From Edaphobacter aggregans (GTDB taxonomy: Bacteria; Acidobacteriota; Terriglobia; Terriglobales; Acidobacteriaceae), in the NCBI GenBank assembly GCA_022736715.1, contig DZDJ01000029.1, forward strand, positions 1 to 36,761: DNA of 36,761 nucleotides, given 5' to 3'. The position numbers and the translations under genes are program-made. How positions within the stretch are numbered: the first letter of the stretch is position 1; each line of letters begins with the position of its first letter. Under the pieces are notes generated by a model, which worked only from the letters and a program-made list of their open reading frames with translations, had not been told where the DNA came from and made no database searches. Below, piece after piece: positions 25,223 to 35,482 of the stretch.

Positions 25223-25489
25223 ATGACCGATTCAGTCAAGCAGTCCCCCACTTTGCCTGAAGCCACCGCCACGCAGATTCCAGCACCGTCGGCCAGCGAA
25301 ATCCGCCGCCTGTTGCACGACCTCAGTAATGCGCTGGAAGTCATCGTGCAGACCAGCTATCTGCTGTCCACCGTCTCCTTACAGCCGCCCGCCGCAGAAT
25401 GGCAAAGCCTGCTGGAGCAGGGAGTCCAGCAGGCCGTCAAGCTCAACCAGGAGCTGCGCGAGTACATTCGCGTCAACAGCCCGGAGTAG
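25223..25489 (+). CDS. small protein resembling a histidine-kinase dimerisation helix pair
   Basis: An 88-residue protein. After a polar N-terminal 25 residues comes EIRRLLHDLSNALEVIVQTSYLL, similar to the H-box of sensor kinases (His32 followed by Asp-Leu-x-Asn). A second helix follows (EWQSLLEQGVQQAVKLNQELREYI). No ATPase domain follows. It may be a free dimerisation or phosphotransfer module, or just a helical hairpin. GAAAGGTG lies upstream of the ATG. The neighbours (tRNA-Leu, osmC) give no hint of a partner. Confidence 0.6.
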   Translation: MTDSVKQSPTLPEATATQIPAPSASEIRRLLHDLSNALEVIVQTSYLLSTVSLQPPAAEWQSLLEQGVQQAVKLNQELREYIRVNSPE

Positions 25490-25502
25490 CCCGCCGTTCC
25501 CA

Positions 25503-25925
25503 CTACAGCAAGGTGGCGTCCAGCGTAATTTCCGCCTTCAGCAGGCGGGAGATCGGGCAGCCAGCCTTGGCAGCGGCAGCCAGTTCGTCAAACTTCGCCT
25601 TGTCTGCGCCGGGCACCTTGGCCTTGGTCGTCAGGTGGATCCTAGTTACCGTAAATCCGGCATCTGTCTTCTCAAAGGTCAGGTCCGCAGAGGTCTCAAC
25701 CGAGTCCGGCGGCAGGTTGGCCATGCTCAGTTGCGCACTCAGCGCCATGGAAAAGCAGCCGGCATGCGCCGCGGCAATCAGCTCTTCCGGATTGGTGCCA
25801 GCCCCGTCTTCGAACCGCGTGCTGAAGGAGTACTGCGTCTTGTTCAGCACGCCGCTCTGCGTGGAGATGGTGCCTTTTCCTTCTTTCAAACTGCCATTCC
25901 AGACTGCGCTTGCTTTACGGATCAT
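25503..25925 (-). CDS. osmC: OsmC-family peroxiredoxin
   Basis: A 140-residue protein with the two redox cysteines of the OsmC/Ohr family, Cys57 (EELIAAAHAGCFSMALS) and Cys123 (AKAGCPISRLL). An Arg37 in STRFEDG may take part in catalysis. It reduces organic hydroperoxides in the cytoplasm. The HAGCFSMALS wording and length favour the OsmC over the Ohr subgroup. The ATG at 25925 is set by AAGGAGAG five bases upstream; the frame is open to 26204. The gene ends convergent with the small helical gene at 25223. Confidence 0.92.
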   Translation of the reverse strand: MIRKASAVWNGSLKEGKGTISTQSGVLNKTQYSFSTRFEDGAGTNPEELIAAAHAGCFSMALSAQLSMANLPPDSVETSADLTFEKTDAGFTVTRIHLTTKAKVPGADKAKFDELAAAAKAGCPISRLLKAEITLDATLL

Positions 25926-26120
25926 ATCTCTCTCCTTGGAACCCTTCTTGATGTAGAAAAGCGGCTTCGGGCCACCCGCCCATAGACCTTCCGGAGCGGC
26001 CCACGAATGCGGTCGGCGCAAATGCGCGATGCCGCCAGCATACCAAGGGAGCCGCAACCGCGTCGAACGCGCCGCGCATCTCCAGATTACGAAGTGATGA
26101 ATTTGCGATAAGCTATCGCC

Positions 26121-26306
26121 GTGAGCACACCCGACACCAGCAAGCACCCAGCCGCAGCCCACCCAGCCGCGACCGCCGCCTGCAATCTGCCCGCAGAGCA
26201 CCATTGCGTCTACTGCCCCACCTGCTCTTCACGGCTGGAGAGCCACCGTTGCAAGCTCATCTGCCGCCGCTGCGGCTACTACCTGAGCTGCGCCGACTAC
26301 TACTGA
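26121..26306 (+). CDS. 61-residue zinc-ribbon protein
   Basis: A short protein with Cys32-x2-Cys35 and Cys48-x2-Cys51, plus Cys29, Cys44 and Cys57, likely a zinc ribbon. The C-terminal half is compact (CPTCSSRLESHRCKLICRRC), ending in SCADYY; the N-terminal 25 residues are Ala/Pro/His-rich. The start is GTG at 26121, directly preceded by a hairpin-forming GCGATA-AGC-TATCGC. It is divergent from osmC. The Cys pattern makes it likely real; the function is unknown. Confidence 0.6.
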   Translation: MSTPDTSKHPAAAHPAATAACNLPAEHHCVYCPTCSSRLESHRCKLICRRCGYYLSCADYY

Positions 26307-26309
26307 GCT

Positions 26310-26703
26310 GCTCAGGAAGTCTTTGAGTCTGTCCAAAAACTGGCGAAGGAACCCTGGAAGGAATATGTAGAGAGACAGTGGGCAGAGATGACGACTGCGA
26401 TGAGTATAGGCGTACTTCACCCTGGCTCCGCGAGAAGTACGCCATGGACTTTCCCGGAGTGGCGTGCTCCAGCTTCAGTCGCGCAACTTCGGCCTGCAGT
26501 TGCCGGATCTCAATCTGCTCTGCAGTCAATATGGAACCACGACCGTTGGCCACCAGCTTGCCAGACTTGTGCGCCTGCATCCAGTTCCACAGCGTCTGCC
26601 CGACGATGCCCAGCGGCCGTGCCGCTTCCGCAATGCTCCGCCCGCACTCCACAAGCCGGACTGCTTCCAGCCTGAACTCGTAGCTGTAAATTTTTCCCGG
26701 TCT
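26310..26703 (-). mobile_element. IS3-family remnant (orfA with start of orfB)
   Basis: On the minus strand from about 26703, a frame reads IYSYEFRLEAVRLVECGRSIAEAARPLGIVGQTLWNWMQ and then LTAEQIEIRQLQAEVARLKLE, the helix-turn-helix and leucine zipper of an IS3-group orfA. A frame switch near 26420 leads to KYAYTHRSRHLCPLSLY, similar to the start of orfB, which soon stops. The catalytic DDE domain is absent, and no terminal repeats are visible. This is a dead fragment. It follows the small coiled-coil frame downstream of the PadR gene. Confidence 0.75.
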
Positions 26704-26788
26704 CTACTACTTCCTTCAACGCCAGCCGCAGTTCCTGATTCCGTCCCAGCAGCTCCGCCACCATGGCTTGCAGGCGCTGGTTCTGCAT
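26510..26788 (-). pseudogene. coiled-coil ORF after PadR, cut by the IS3 fragment
   Basis: An ATG at 26788, with GAGGAG six to seven bases upstream, begins 8 bases after the PadR stop. The first 30 residues (MQNQRLQAMVAELLGRNQEL and on to VVETG) look like a coiled coil. From about 26703 the frame enters IS3 sequence out of its own frame and is probably meaningless. I read it as the 5' remnant of a gene once cotranscribed with PadR. Confidence 0.4.
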
Positions 26789-26798
26789 CTGCAGCTCC

Positions 26799-27416
26799 TC
26801 AGATAGACTCAACCTGCTTGGCGGCTGCATCAATAATCTCCGCAATCTTTCCAACCTTTTCCCGGTCCAGGTCACCCTGCGCAAAACGCAGCCGCAACGC
26901 AAGTTTGAAGTTGTGCATGGCCCGCATGATCTGCGGCGAACGCCCACGGCCAAAGGCCGTGCCCACCTGCTGCATCCGGGCAAAGATCGCCTCCACCTGC
27001 TGCCGGTTCGCCGCCAGCTCCGCCTGGCCAGCTTCTGTGATGGTGTACAGCTTCTTCGAGCTTTCCGTAGAAGCCACCGTGGCAAATCCTTCTTCCTCCA
27101 GCATGGTCAGCGTAGGGTAGACCACCCCGGCGCTGGGCGAATACACCCCAGAGAGCCGCTCGCCAATGGCGCGCATCAGCTCATACCCATAGCTGGGCTT
27201 TTCCGCCAGCAGCTGCAGAATCACAAAACGCAGCTCACCATTGTCAAAGACACGTCCACCCAGATCACCGCCCATCCGTCCACGATGCCGTCCCCAGAAT
27301 TCGCCCGCTTCTTCAAAAAAACCATGACGGCCACGGAAGTGCTTCCTGTGCCGGTGCATCCCCTCGGCAAAATCGTCCATTCGCTCCGGATCGTATTCTC
27401 GAAATTTTCCAAACAT
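26799..27416 (-). CDS. PadR-family transcriptional regulator
   Basis: The 205-residue protein has a His/Arg-rich N-terminus (1-50), then the winged-helix domain: ELRFVILQLLAEKPSYGYEL (61-80), SPSAGVVYPTLTMLEEEGF (93-111) and SSKKLYTITEAGQAEL (119-134). A helical dimerisation tail follows. PadR proteins repress genes in response to small molecules. GGAGGT lies eight bases before the ATG. Large palindromes occupy 27428-27528 upstream, so autoregulation is likely. No transporter is adjacent, and the downstream partner appears to be lost. Confidence 0.92.
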   Translation of the reverse strand: MFGKFREYDPERMDDFAEGMHRHRKHFRGRHGFFEEAGEFWGRHRGRMGGDLGGRVFDNGELRFVILQLLAEKPSYGYELMRAIGERLSGVYSPSAGVVYPTLTMLEEEGFATVASTESSKKLYTITEAGQAELAANRQQVEAIFARMQQVGTAFGRGRSPQIMRAMHNFKLALRLRFAQGDLDREKVGKIAEIIDAAAKQVESI

Positions 27417-27427
27417 AGCTTAGTACC

Positions 27428-27467
27428 TCCCAGTGCTATTTTCGATATATCGAAAATAGCACTGGGA
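27428..27467 (-). promoter_or_regulatory. 40-bp perfect palindrome upstream of padR
   Basis: Every base of 27428-27467 pairs with its symmetry partner around CGATATATCG (27443-27452). The proximal end overlaps the ribosome binding site of the PadR gene. A regulator bound here would block both transcription and translation start. Confidence 0.85.
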
Positions 27468-27483
27468 CAGGCGAATTGCAATC

Positions 27484-27528
27484 TATTTTAGATATATCGA
27501 ATTAAGATGATCCGATATATCTAAAATA
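27484..27528 (-). promoter_or_regulatory. second inverted repeat upstream of padR
   Basis: Perfect 16-base arms, TATTTTAGATATATCG (27484-27499) and its complement (27513-27528), are spaced by 13 bases. Each arm holds GATATATC, the same core as the neighbouring palindrome. The cores of the two arms are 23 bases apart, about two helical turns. Confidence 0.8.
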
Positions 27529-27574
27529 TTTCCGCCTCGCCACACTCCTGAAAATCCCCCCAAAAACAAGAAGT

Positions 27575-27611
27575 CCGCTTTCCGGCATTCGCTGGGAACG
27601 CCGAAAAGCGG
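27575..27611 (-). terminator. terminator of the M28 peptidase gene
   Basis: A 12-bp stem, CCGCTTTTCGGC with GCCGGAAAGCGG (one G-T type mismatch), is followed on the minus strand by CTTCTTGTTTTT. It lies 32 bases after the stop, a good rho-independent terminator. Confidence 0.8.
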
Positions 27612-27642
27612 GTTCTGTGCCTTTGTCTACTTTGTGTAAGTC

Positions 27643-29361
27643 TTACTGTGGCATGGTCTTTTCGCTGGCCTTGCGGGCCGCTGCAAACTCGTCGCCGGGC
27701 TTCCACTGAATCAGTTTGGGCGCGGACGAGGCCTCCCATCCCAGGGTGAAACCGAAGCGGGCCATCTTGGCGTCGCCATCGAAGTCCATGCTGGCATGGT
27801 ACTCATCGCTGGGCTGGTGATAGTGGTGCTCGTTGTAGTCCTTGCTCTGGTCAATGCCCCACTGGCGGTCATGCCCTTGGTAGAGCACTCCGGGGTCAAT
27901 GGAAAATGCCGGAATGCCTACCCGCGACAGGCTGAAATGGTCTGAGCGGTAGTAGCTGCCGGCCTGCGGAAACGGGTCGGGCACAATTTTCAGATCAAAC
28001 TGCCGGGCCGTCTTCTCCACCGCCGGGTAAAAGGTGGTGCGCTCGGCGCCGGTCACCAGCACCTCCAGCGGCACGCCAATCGGCAGCAGCATGTCATAGT
28101 TCAGGTCCAGCGTAATCTGCGCAGCCGGAACCGGCGGGTGCATACCCAGATACTCCGAGCCCAGCAGCCCCTGCTCCTCTGCCGTTACCGAAGCAAAAAT
28201 GATGCTGTGCGGCGGCCGCACTTTGGACGAGCTCCACGCACGCGCCAGTTCCAGCAGAATGCCGCAGCCCGTGCCGTTGTCCGCCGCGCCGTTATAAATT
28301 TTGTCTCCCGGCAGGCCTGGATCAGTCCCCAAGTGGTCATAATGCGCCGTGTACATCACCGCCTGGTCTTTGCCCTTGTCCGTTCCCGGCAAAATGCCCA
28401 CCACGTTGCTGGACTGGAAGTGCCGCACCTGGCTGGCAATGTGCGCCTTCAGCCGTACCGGCAGCTCAAAGGGTTGGAAGCCGCGCTTGCCGGCCGCCAC
28501 AATCTCGTCATCCAGATTCTTGCCCGCCGCCGCAAACAGCTTGCGCGCCACATCCAGTTGAATCCAGCTCGCGGCCTTCAGCTTTGCATTGGGATCATCT
28601 TCCAGATACGTCTTTTCGCCCGTGTTCGAGCTGCGCACCACGTCCCAGCCGTAGCTGGCCAGGTCCGTCCGATGGATAATCAACACGCCCACCGCTCCCA
28701 GCCGCGCCGCTTCCTCAAACTTGTACGTCCAGCGGCCATAGTAGGTCAGCGCCGGGCCTTTGAAGAAGTTCGCATCCTGCGAAGGCGGCTCGCTCACAAT
28801 CACCAGCAGCACCTTGCCACGCACATCCACCCCGGCAAAGTCGTTCCACTTGTACTCCGGCGCATCAATGCCATAGCCAACAAAGACGATTGGCGCATCA
28901 ATCTCCGCCACCGGCGTGTGCGTCTGGTTGGTGGTCACGTAATCGTCCGCATAGCGCAGCGGCATCGGCGTGCTGATGGACGCATCCCGGTCCGGCACCA
29001 GATCAAACGTAGTCTTGTCGCCGATGGTGTTGATGCCCACAAAGTTGATGTGCTGCAGATACGTGCCGTTGTCGCCACCCGGCTTCAGGCCGTCCAGTGC
29101 AAACTGCGTGGCAATGTACCTGGCCGCAATGTCGCCGCCGCGCGTGCCTGTGCCGCGGCCCTCCAGCAGATCATCCGCCAGGAAGCGCACATGCGCGCGA
29201 ATCTTTTCCGGATCAATGCCGGCCTCGGCCGCCTTCAGCGCAGCCGGCATCTGCACAGAAGCCATGTTGGACTGAGAAAAACAGCGCGGCGCAGCCAGCA
29301 GCAGCGCACCGGCCATCAGACTGCCAAGCATCGCCTGGCGATATATCCGGTATCGATCCAT
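27643..29361 (-). CDS. secreted M28-family zinc aminopeptidase
   Basis: A 572-residue exported peptidase. A signal peptide (MDRYRIYRQAMLGSLMAGAL and on to FSQS) is followed by IRAHVRFLADDLLEGRGTGTRGG. A PA domain lies within about 130-280. The M28 catalytic core has metal ligands in HYDHLG, GAADNGTG, TAEEQGLLGS and YRSDHFSL. It probably trims N-terminal residues from peptides in the periplasm or outside the cell. The ATG at 29361 is chosen because AAGGAG lies seven bases upstream; the open frame continues to 29586 only because it reads through a non-coding repeat. A strong terminator follows. Confidence 0.92.
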   Translation of the reverse strand: MDRYRIYRQAMLGSLMAGALLLAAPRCFSQSNMASVQMPAALKAAEAGIDPEKIRAHVRFLADDLLEGRGTGTRGGDIAARYIATQFALDGLKPGGDNGTYLQHINFVGINTIGDKTTFDLVPDRDASISTPMPLRYADDYVTTNQTHTPVAEIDAPIVFVGYGIDAPEYKWNDFAGVDVRGKVLLVIVSEPPSQDANFFKGPALTYYGRWTYKFEEAARLGAVGVLIIHRTDLASYGWDVVRSSNTGEKTYLEDDPNAKLKAASWIQLDVARKLFAAAGKNLDDEIVAAGKRGFQPFELPVRLKAHIASQVRHFQSSNVVGILPGTDKGKDQAVMYTAHYDHLGTDPGLPGDKIYNGAADNGTGCGILLELARAWSSSKVRPPHSIIFASVTAEEQGLLGSEYLGMHPPVPAAQITLDLNYDMLLPIGVPLEVLVTGAERTTFYPAVEKTARQFDLKIVPDPFPQAGSYYRSDHFSLSRVGIPAFSIDPGVLYQGHDRQWGIDQSKDYNEHHYHQPSDEYHASMDFDGDAKMARFGFTLGWEASSAPKLIQWKPGDEFAAARKASEKTMPQ

Positions 29362-29427
29362 AATCATGCTCCTTAGAACGAACCTGTAGAAACGAATCTC
29401 TAAAAATCGATGGCCCTTGCAATTGCC

Positions 29428-29603
29428 ACAAAGAGCTGCCGCCAGCAGGGCCAAAGCAAAAGCAGAGACAGTGCAAGACGAAGCTGCAGGCCTTGAGCCG
29501 GCGCGGCCAACAGGGAGCCGCAGCCAGAAGTGGCGCCAGCAGCAGCGGCCTGGCACTCCCTTCCAAAAGCGCACACCTCTCAGCAACTCTGCTTACGCCT
29601 TAC
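29428..29603 (-). repeat. second dispersed repeat, copy B
   Basis: Read on the minus strand, it matches copy A at 6476-6632 and carries about 25 extra bases in the middle. It covers the last codons of mutY and the upstream region of the M28 gene. Confidence 0.72.
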
Positions 29604-30666
29604 TTGCGGTGCGCCTTTTCGGCAACTGCGGCATGTGCACCGCCATCAGGTCCAGCCGCTGCAGCACCTTGCGCGTCAGCCCGGTCAGCGCCAGCGTATT
29701 CAGCACAGAGACCCTGACCCAGCCATGCGTGGTCTTCAGCTTCTCCATCTCCTGCACCTGACGCAGCCGGGCCGGATAAATGCACACATAATAATTCGTG
29801 TTGGTGATCGCATGGCGCACACGCAACAGCACTGGCTGGTCCGCCACCTGCTCCAGCGGGACCTCCGGCAGCTCCCACATATCGGCCATCAAAGCGGCAT
29901 CGGAAGGCCGCTGCGCCAGCAGCACCTCCGTCATCGTGCGCCGCTTGCGCGTCGCCAGCAGATACGCCACCTCGCGGCTGCGCATTTTGGCCCGGGGAGC
30001 CGTTGCATGCTCACCCTGCGTTTTACAAAGCTCCCGCACCGGACACTGCAGGCACAGCGGCGCTCGCGGCAGGCATACCGTCGCGCCCAGCTCCATCATC
30101 GCCTGGTTGTAGTCACCCGGCTCTCGCGGCTCCAGCAGTGCCGCTGCCTGCGCGCGCAAAATATCCATCGTTGCCTTGGATTTGCCCTCCGGCAGCCCCA
30201 GCAGGCGCAGCAGTACCCGCTCCACGTTGCCGTCAATCGCCGCCACCGGCTCGCCAAAAGCGATGCTGGCAATCGCCGCTGCCGTATAGTCGCCGATGCC
30301 CGGCAACTGGCGCAGTTCCACCGCTTTCTGCGGCAACATGCCGTGGTGCTCGCGCAGAATAAACTGCGCCGTTTTGTGCAGCATCCGCGGACGGCGATAG
30401 TAGCCCAGCCCGCTCCACGTCGCCAGCACGTCCTGCTCCGGCGCCAGCGCCAGCGAAACCAGCGTGGGGAAGCGGCGCAGAAACGCATGATAGTGCGCAA
30501 TCACCGCCACCACTTTCGTCTGCTGCAGCATAATCTCCGACACCCAGATGTGGTACGCTTCGCGCGTTCCACGCCACGGCAGATCGCGCGCATTGGCCCG
30601 ATACCAGTCAAGCAGCAGCTTGCGGAACTGTAGAATCTGAGTTTCTTTCAGAATGGGAGACGGCAT
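29593..30666 (-). CDS. mutY: A/G-specific adenine DNA glycosylase
   Basis: A 357-residue MutY. The helix-hairpin-helix LPGIGDYTAAAI (121-132), Glu44 (WVSEIMLQQT), Asp145 (IDGNVERV) and the iron-sulfur ligands Cys198-x6-Cys205-x2-Cys208-x5-Cys214 are all present. The C-terminal NUDIX-like domain checks for 8-oxoguanine. It removes adenine misplaced opposite 8-oxoG. The last few codons and stop lie in a dispersed repeat. The gene follows the radical SAM gene after a terminator, so it is likely transcribed separately. Confidence 0.95.
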   Translation of the reverse strand: MPSPILKETQILQFRKLLLDWYRANARDLPWRGTREAYHIWVSEIMLQQTKVVAVIAHYHAFLRRFPTLVSLALAPEQDVLATWSGLGYYRRPRMLHKTAQFILREHHGMLPQKAVELRQLPGIGDYTAAAIASIAFGEPVAAIDGNVERVLLRLLGLPEGKSKATMDILRAQAAALLEPREPGDYNQAMMELGATVCLPRAPLCLQCPVRELCKTQGEHATAPRAKMRSREVAYLLATRKRRTMTEVLLAQRPSDAALMADMWELPEVPLEQVADQPVLLRVRHAITNTNYYVCIYPARLRQVQEMEKLKTTHGWVRVSVLNTLALTGLTRKVLQRLDLMAVHMPQLPKRRTASKA

Positions 30667-30778
30667 CTCTGGCTTTGTTTTCCCATTAAATGTACCGGAG
30701 ATTCCGGCAGGCAGTGCAAGAATCTAGCGAAAGAATGCTTTGGCGCCCTTTCCGGGACTTTTTCTCTATAAACAGCAA

Positions 30779-30800
30779 GGACCGCGTCCATTCGCGGTCC
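30779..30800 (-). terminator. terminator of the radical SAM gene
   Basis: Perfect 8-bp arms, GGACCGCG and CGCGGTCC, with a 6-base loop lie 25 bases after the stop. On the minus strand they are followed by TTGCTGTTTAT. Confidence 0.7.
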
Positions 30801-30824
30801 CTGCCCGGTTTTCAATGGAACCGA

Positions 30825-32930
<2,106 letters not shown>

Positions 32931-33632
32931 GCCTTGATCTCCTATGGAAGCCCTCTCAGGACTTCAACTGTTTCCGGATTGCAATCTGCAACACTTCCAG
33001 ATTGCCTCCGATTTCTGCAGTACAGGTACACATAAAAAACCTGCTGAACCATCCTGGAAAACCTGCCGCACATTCCAGCCGACCGGCCGGTTCAGACTCC
33101 TTCAACCACGTACAGCCTACGCAGGTTCCCTGGAAAGCTGAACTTGCACCTGCTGAATGGCAAAAATCTGCATTAAATGGTGAACCAGCGGGTTGAACGG
33201 AGCCTCCCCAAAAGATGCAAAAACAATAAACACCTTGCGGGCCGTAGAACGCTGCCGTTCCTATCAGGTGGACTGTCAGCCAGAAACTGCGGACGCAGTC
33301 CGAAGGCTGCTAGTGCAGGAGTATCTTCGATTATCTGCGTAAGGAGCAAAGAACGCAGACTTCCATGCTCGCTCTGCGAACTTCAGAAAAAACCTCCAGT
33401 TCAAACTATTCCTATTCCAAAAAATACTTTGTAACACTTTGCCGGCCCTTTGCACTTGTCTATAAGTGAGGCGCTATTGCGAGCAAAACAGCACAGCTTT
33501 TTGATGCCCATCGCGGAATACTGGTGGTAGAGGTCCCTATGGACGGTGACCAATATCCCCAGTCCGATCGCAGTGCTCACGCGAGAAACAAATGCTGGCA
33601 TAAAGTGGCTGCCCGACAGCTTAGGAGAAAAT
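32931..33632. other. 700-base intergenic region between divergent genes
   Basis: No supported gene. It contains several small hairpins such as CTGCGGACGCAG (33286 region) and CTGCGT/ACGCAG (33339 region), plus a sigma-70-like promoter for the propeller gene. It may hold a small RNA or long leader, but nothing decides this. Confidence 0.4.
33439..33466 (+). promoter_or_regulatory. candidate sigma-70 promoter of the propeller gene
   Basis: TTGCCG (33439-33444) and TATAAG (33461-33466) are spaced by 16 bases. The start codon is 167 bases downstream, which would leave a leader of about 160 bases. Confidence 0.4.
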
Positions 33633-35114
33633 ATGAACCTGTCTAAATATAATTCGATGCGCAGACTATGCAAATGTTCATTGCTGACTGTTGCAATGAT
33701 CGGAGTTGTCGTAGCATTTCCGGCCTTCAGCCAGTCACACCAGACTTCATCAGAAAATGCTGTCGCTGCCGAGTTTCCATATCAGTATTTTCCGAAGAAC
33801 CTTCCCAGTGATGCGACTGCGCAGCTCTATCCATCCATATGGGCCACCTACGCGGCCAATGCTGGGCGCAACCCGGCTTTTCAAATGCCTGCGAATGCTC
33901 CAAAACAATTCCGCGACGGCGTCGAGTGGTCGTTTGCAGGTGCGGGAGCGCTGCCGCGGACTGGCACCCCTCCCGCCGGCAACTTCAAAACGGCCGCTTA
34001 TACCGTTGGCATGCCCGTAGGCGTCAGCGTGGTCAAAGGGATAGTCTATGTCGGTGACGATAACGGCTATACCTACGCAATGAATGCCGAAACCGGAAAG
34101 ATGATCTGGGCTCACTATGGATGGAACATGAACATGAGCAACCCGCTCGTGGTGGGTGACAGCGTGTTCGTCTCTACTGGCAGCGCGTACTTTAACTACG
34201 CCAATACGATGAAATATCTAAAGGGGAAGCGGCCTACGCGTGGCCCTGGCCTGAATACTATCTACGCTCTGGATCGCACGACAGGGAAAGAACTGTGGGC
34301 CTACCATACACCAGGGGAAGGCATGCCAACTCCTCTGTATAAAGATGGCTTTCTCTATGAGGGTACTGGCGATGGACATATCTACAAGCTTGCGGCAGAT
34401 ACAGGAACCTTAGTCTGGAAGGCGGACATCACCTCGTTCGATAGCATGTCCTCCCTTGTTGAAGGATCAGGCTACGTCTTCGCTGGCGGCACAGATCCGA
34501 ATTACTTTTATGCAGTGGATGAAAACACGGGAAAGGTTGCCTGGAAGATGTCCATCCCTGACATGGTTGCGACAGGTATAGGAGACTGCACACCCGCGTA
34601 CCAATCGGGAATCGTTGTTCAGGAAGTCACCGTGAGCAGTGGCGTTGCCTCCAAGCCAGTAGCTAATGTTCTCCTTGCTCTGGATGCAAAGAGCGGAAAG
34701 ATCATCTGGCAAAAGCGGTTTCCAAACGGCTCCGTACCTCCAGCAATGAAAACAGCCACTCCAATTATCGTGGATGGCGTAGTGTACGAGGGCAGCCCGG
34801 TGTCGGGCGAGTACTACGCACTGAACCTAAAAGACGGAAACCAATTGTGGAGCCTTCAGATCGGCAGCCAGATTCGTGCTGGTGCCGCAATACAAAACGG
34901 AATTGCATACCTGCCGTATAGAGCCGGAGACATCGCTGCAATTCAGATCAAAGATGGCAAGCGTGTTGGGGTGAAACATATCGGTGGAGCATTTGGTCCG
35001 TCGTCACCTGTAATTGTTGGGGGGACACTCTATGTCTCCAATGTTTACGGGTGGGTCAATGCAATCCCCCTGACAGGTATTTATCAGTCGACGGCAACAG
35101 CCAAAGTGGAGTAG
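33633..35114 (+). CDS. secreted PQQ-type beta-propeller protein
   Basis: A 493-residue exported protein. A signal peptide (MNLSKYNSMRRLCKCSLLTV, ending near FPAFSQS) precedes seven or so blades of the PQQ-dehydrogenase/BamB type: YTYAMNAETGKMIWAH, TIYALDRTTGKELWAY, HIYKLAADTGTLVWKA, YFYAVDENTGKVAWKM, VLLALDAKSGKIIWQK and EYYALNLKDGNQLWSL. No haem motif or vicinal Cys pair of alcohol dehydrogenases is seen, so enzyme activity is doubtful; binding or scaffolding is possible. The ATG at 33633 is set by AGGAG at good spacing; the frame is open to 33546. Confidence 0.85.
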   Translation: MNLSKYNSMRRLCKCSLLTVAMIGVVVAFPAFSQSHQTSSENAVAAEFPYQYFPKNLPSDATAQLYPSIWATYAANAGRNPAFQMPANAPKQFRDGVEWSFAGAGALPRTGTPPAGNFKTAAYTVGMPVGVSVVKGIVYVGDDNGYTYAMNAETGKMIWAHYGWNMNMSNPLVVGDSVFVSTGSAYFNYANTMKYLKGKRPTRGPGLNTIYALDRTTGKELWAYHTPGEGMPTPLYKDGFLYEGTGDGHIYKLAADTGTLVWKADITSFDSMSSLVEGSGYVFAGGTDPNYFYAVDENTGKVAWKMSIPDMVATGIGDCTPAYQSGIVVQEVTVSSGVASKPVANVLLALDAKSGKIIWQKRFPNGSVPPAMKTATPIIVDGVVYEGSPVSGEYYALNLKDGNQLWSLQIGSQIRAGAAIQNGIAYLPYRAGDIAAIQIKDGKRVGVKHIGGAFGPSSPVIVGGTLYVSNVYGWVNAIPLTGIYQSTATAKVE

Positions 35115-35269
35115 GGCTCCACAAGCATCACTTCGGATGAAAGCCTATTAAGACAACAGCGATTCAATATTGTTTGGGTCGCTGTTGTTACGTTCTTTTG
35201 ATCTCAAACACTCCGGCACAGCGCTGCACGCGGACGCCATCCGATTGCCAACGCGATTTGCAAGGAAGC

Positions 35270-35470
35270 ATGAAAAGAAGAGACAAAGTATTTTTAACTT
35301 CTTTATTCCTGGTTGCGGTGGCAATTACGGTTGCAGTCATCCTGTCTGTTTGTCCGGTAAACTCAGGTACTCTACGGCATATCGCAGCAAGTGCATGCCG
35401 ATCCTGGCAGAAATCGCCCCTCCGATTCACCATCAACCCCTTCCATCACACCGTGGGACTAAACGGTTAG
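35270..35470 (+). CDS. small single-pass membrane protein (putative)
   Basis: A 66-residue frame starts at an ATG shortly after AAGGAAGC. The basic MKRRDK is followed by a strong TM helix (VFLTSLFLVAVAITVAVILS), then a short polar tail with two Cys. This positive-in helix arrangement supports a genuine small membrane protein. Its function is unknown. It lies downstream of the propeller gene and is convergent with the gene at 35483. Confidence 0.45.
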   Translation: MKRRDKVFLTSLFLVAVAITVAVILSVCPVNSGTLRHIAASACRSWQKSPLRFTINPFHHTVGLNG

Positions 35471-35482
35471 ATCGAGGGTTAT

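Noticed and set aside
29362-29586. N-terminal extension of the M28 peptidase frame
   Set aside because: It reads through the second dispersed repeat and would bury the signal peptide. A good ribosome binding site marks the start at 29361.
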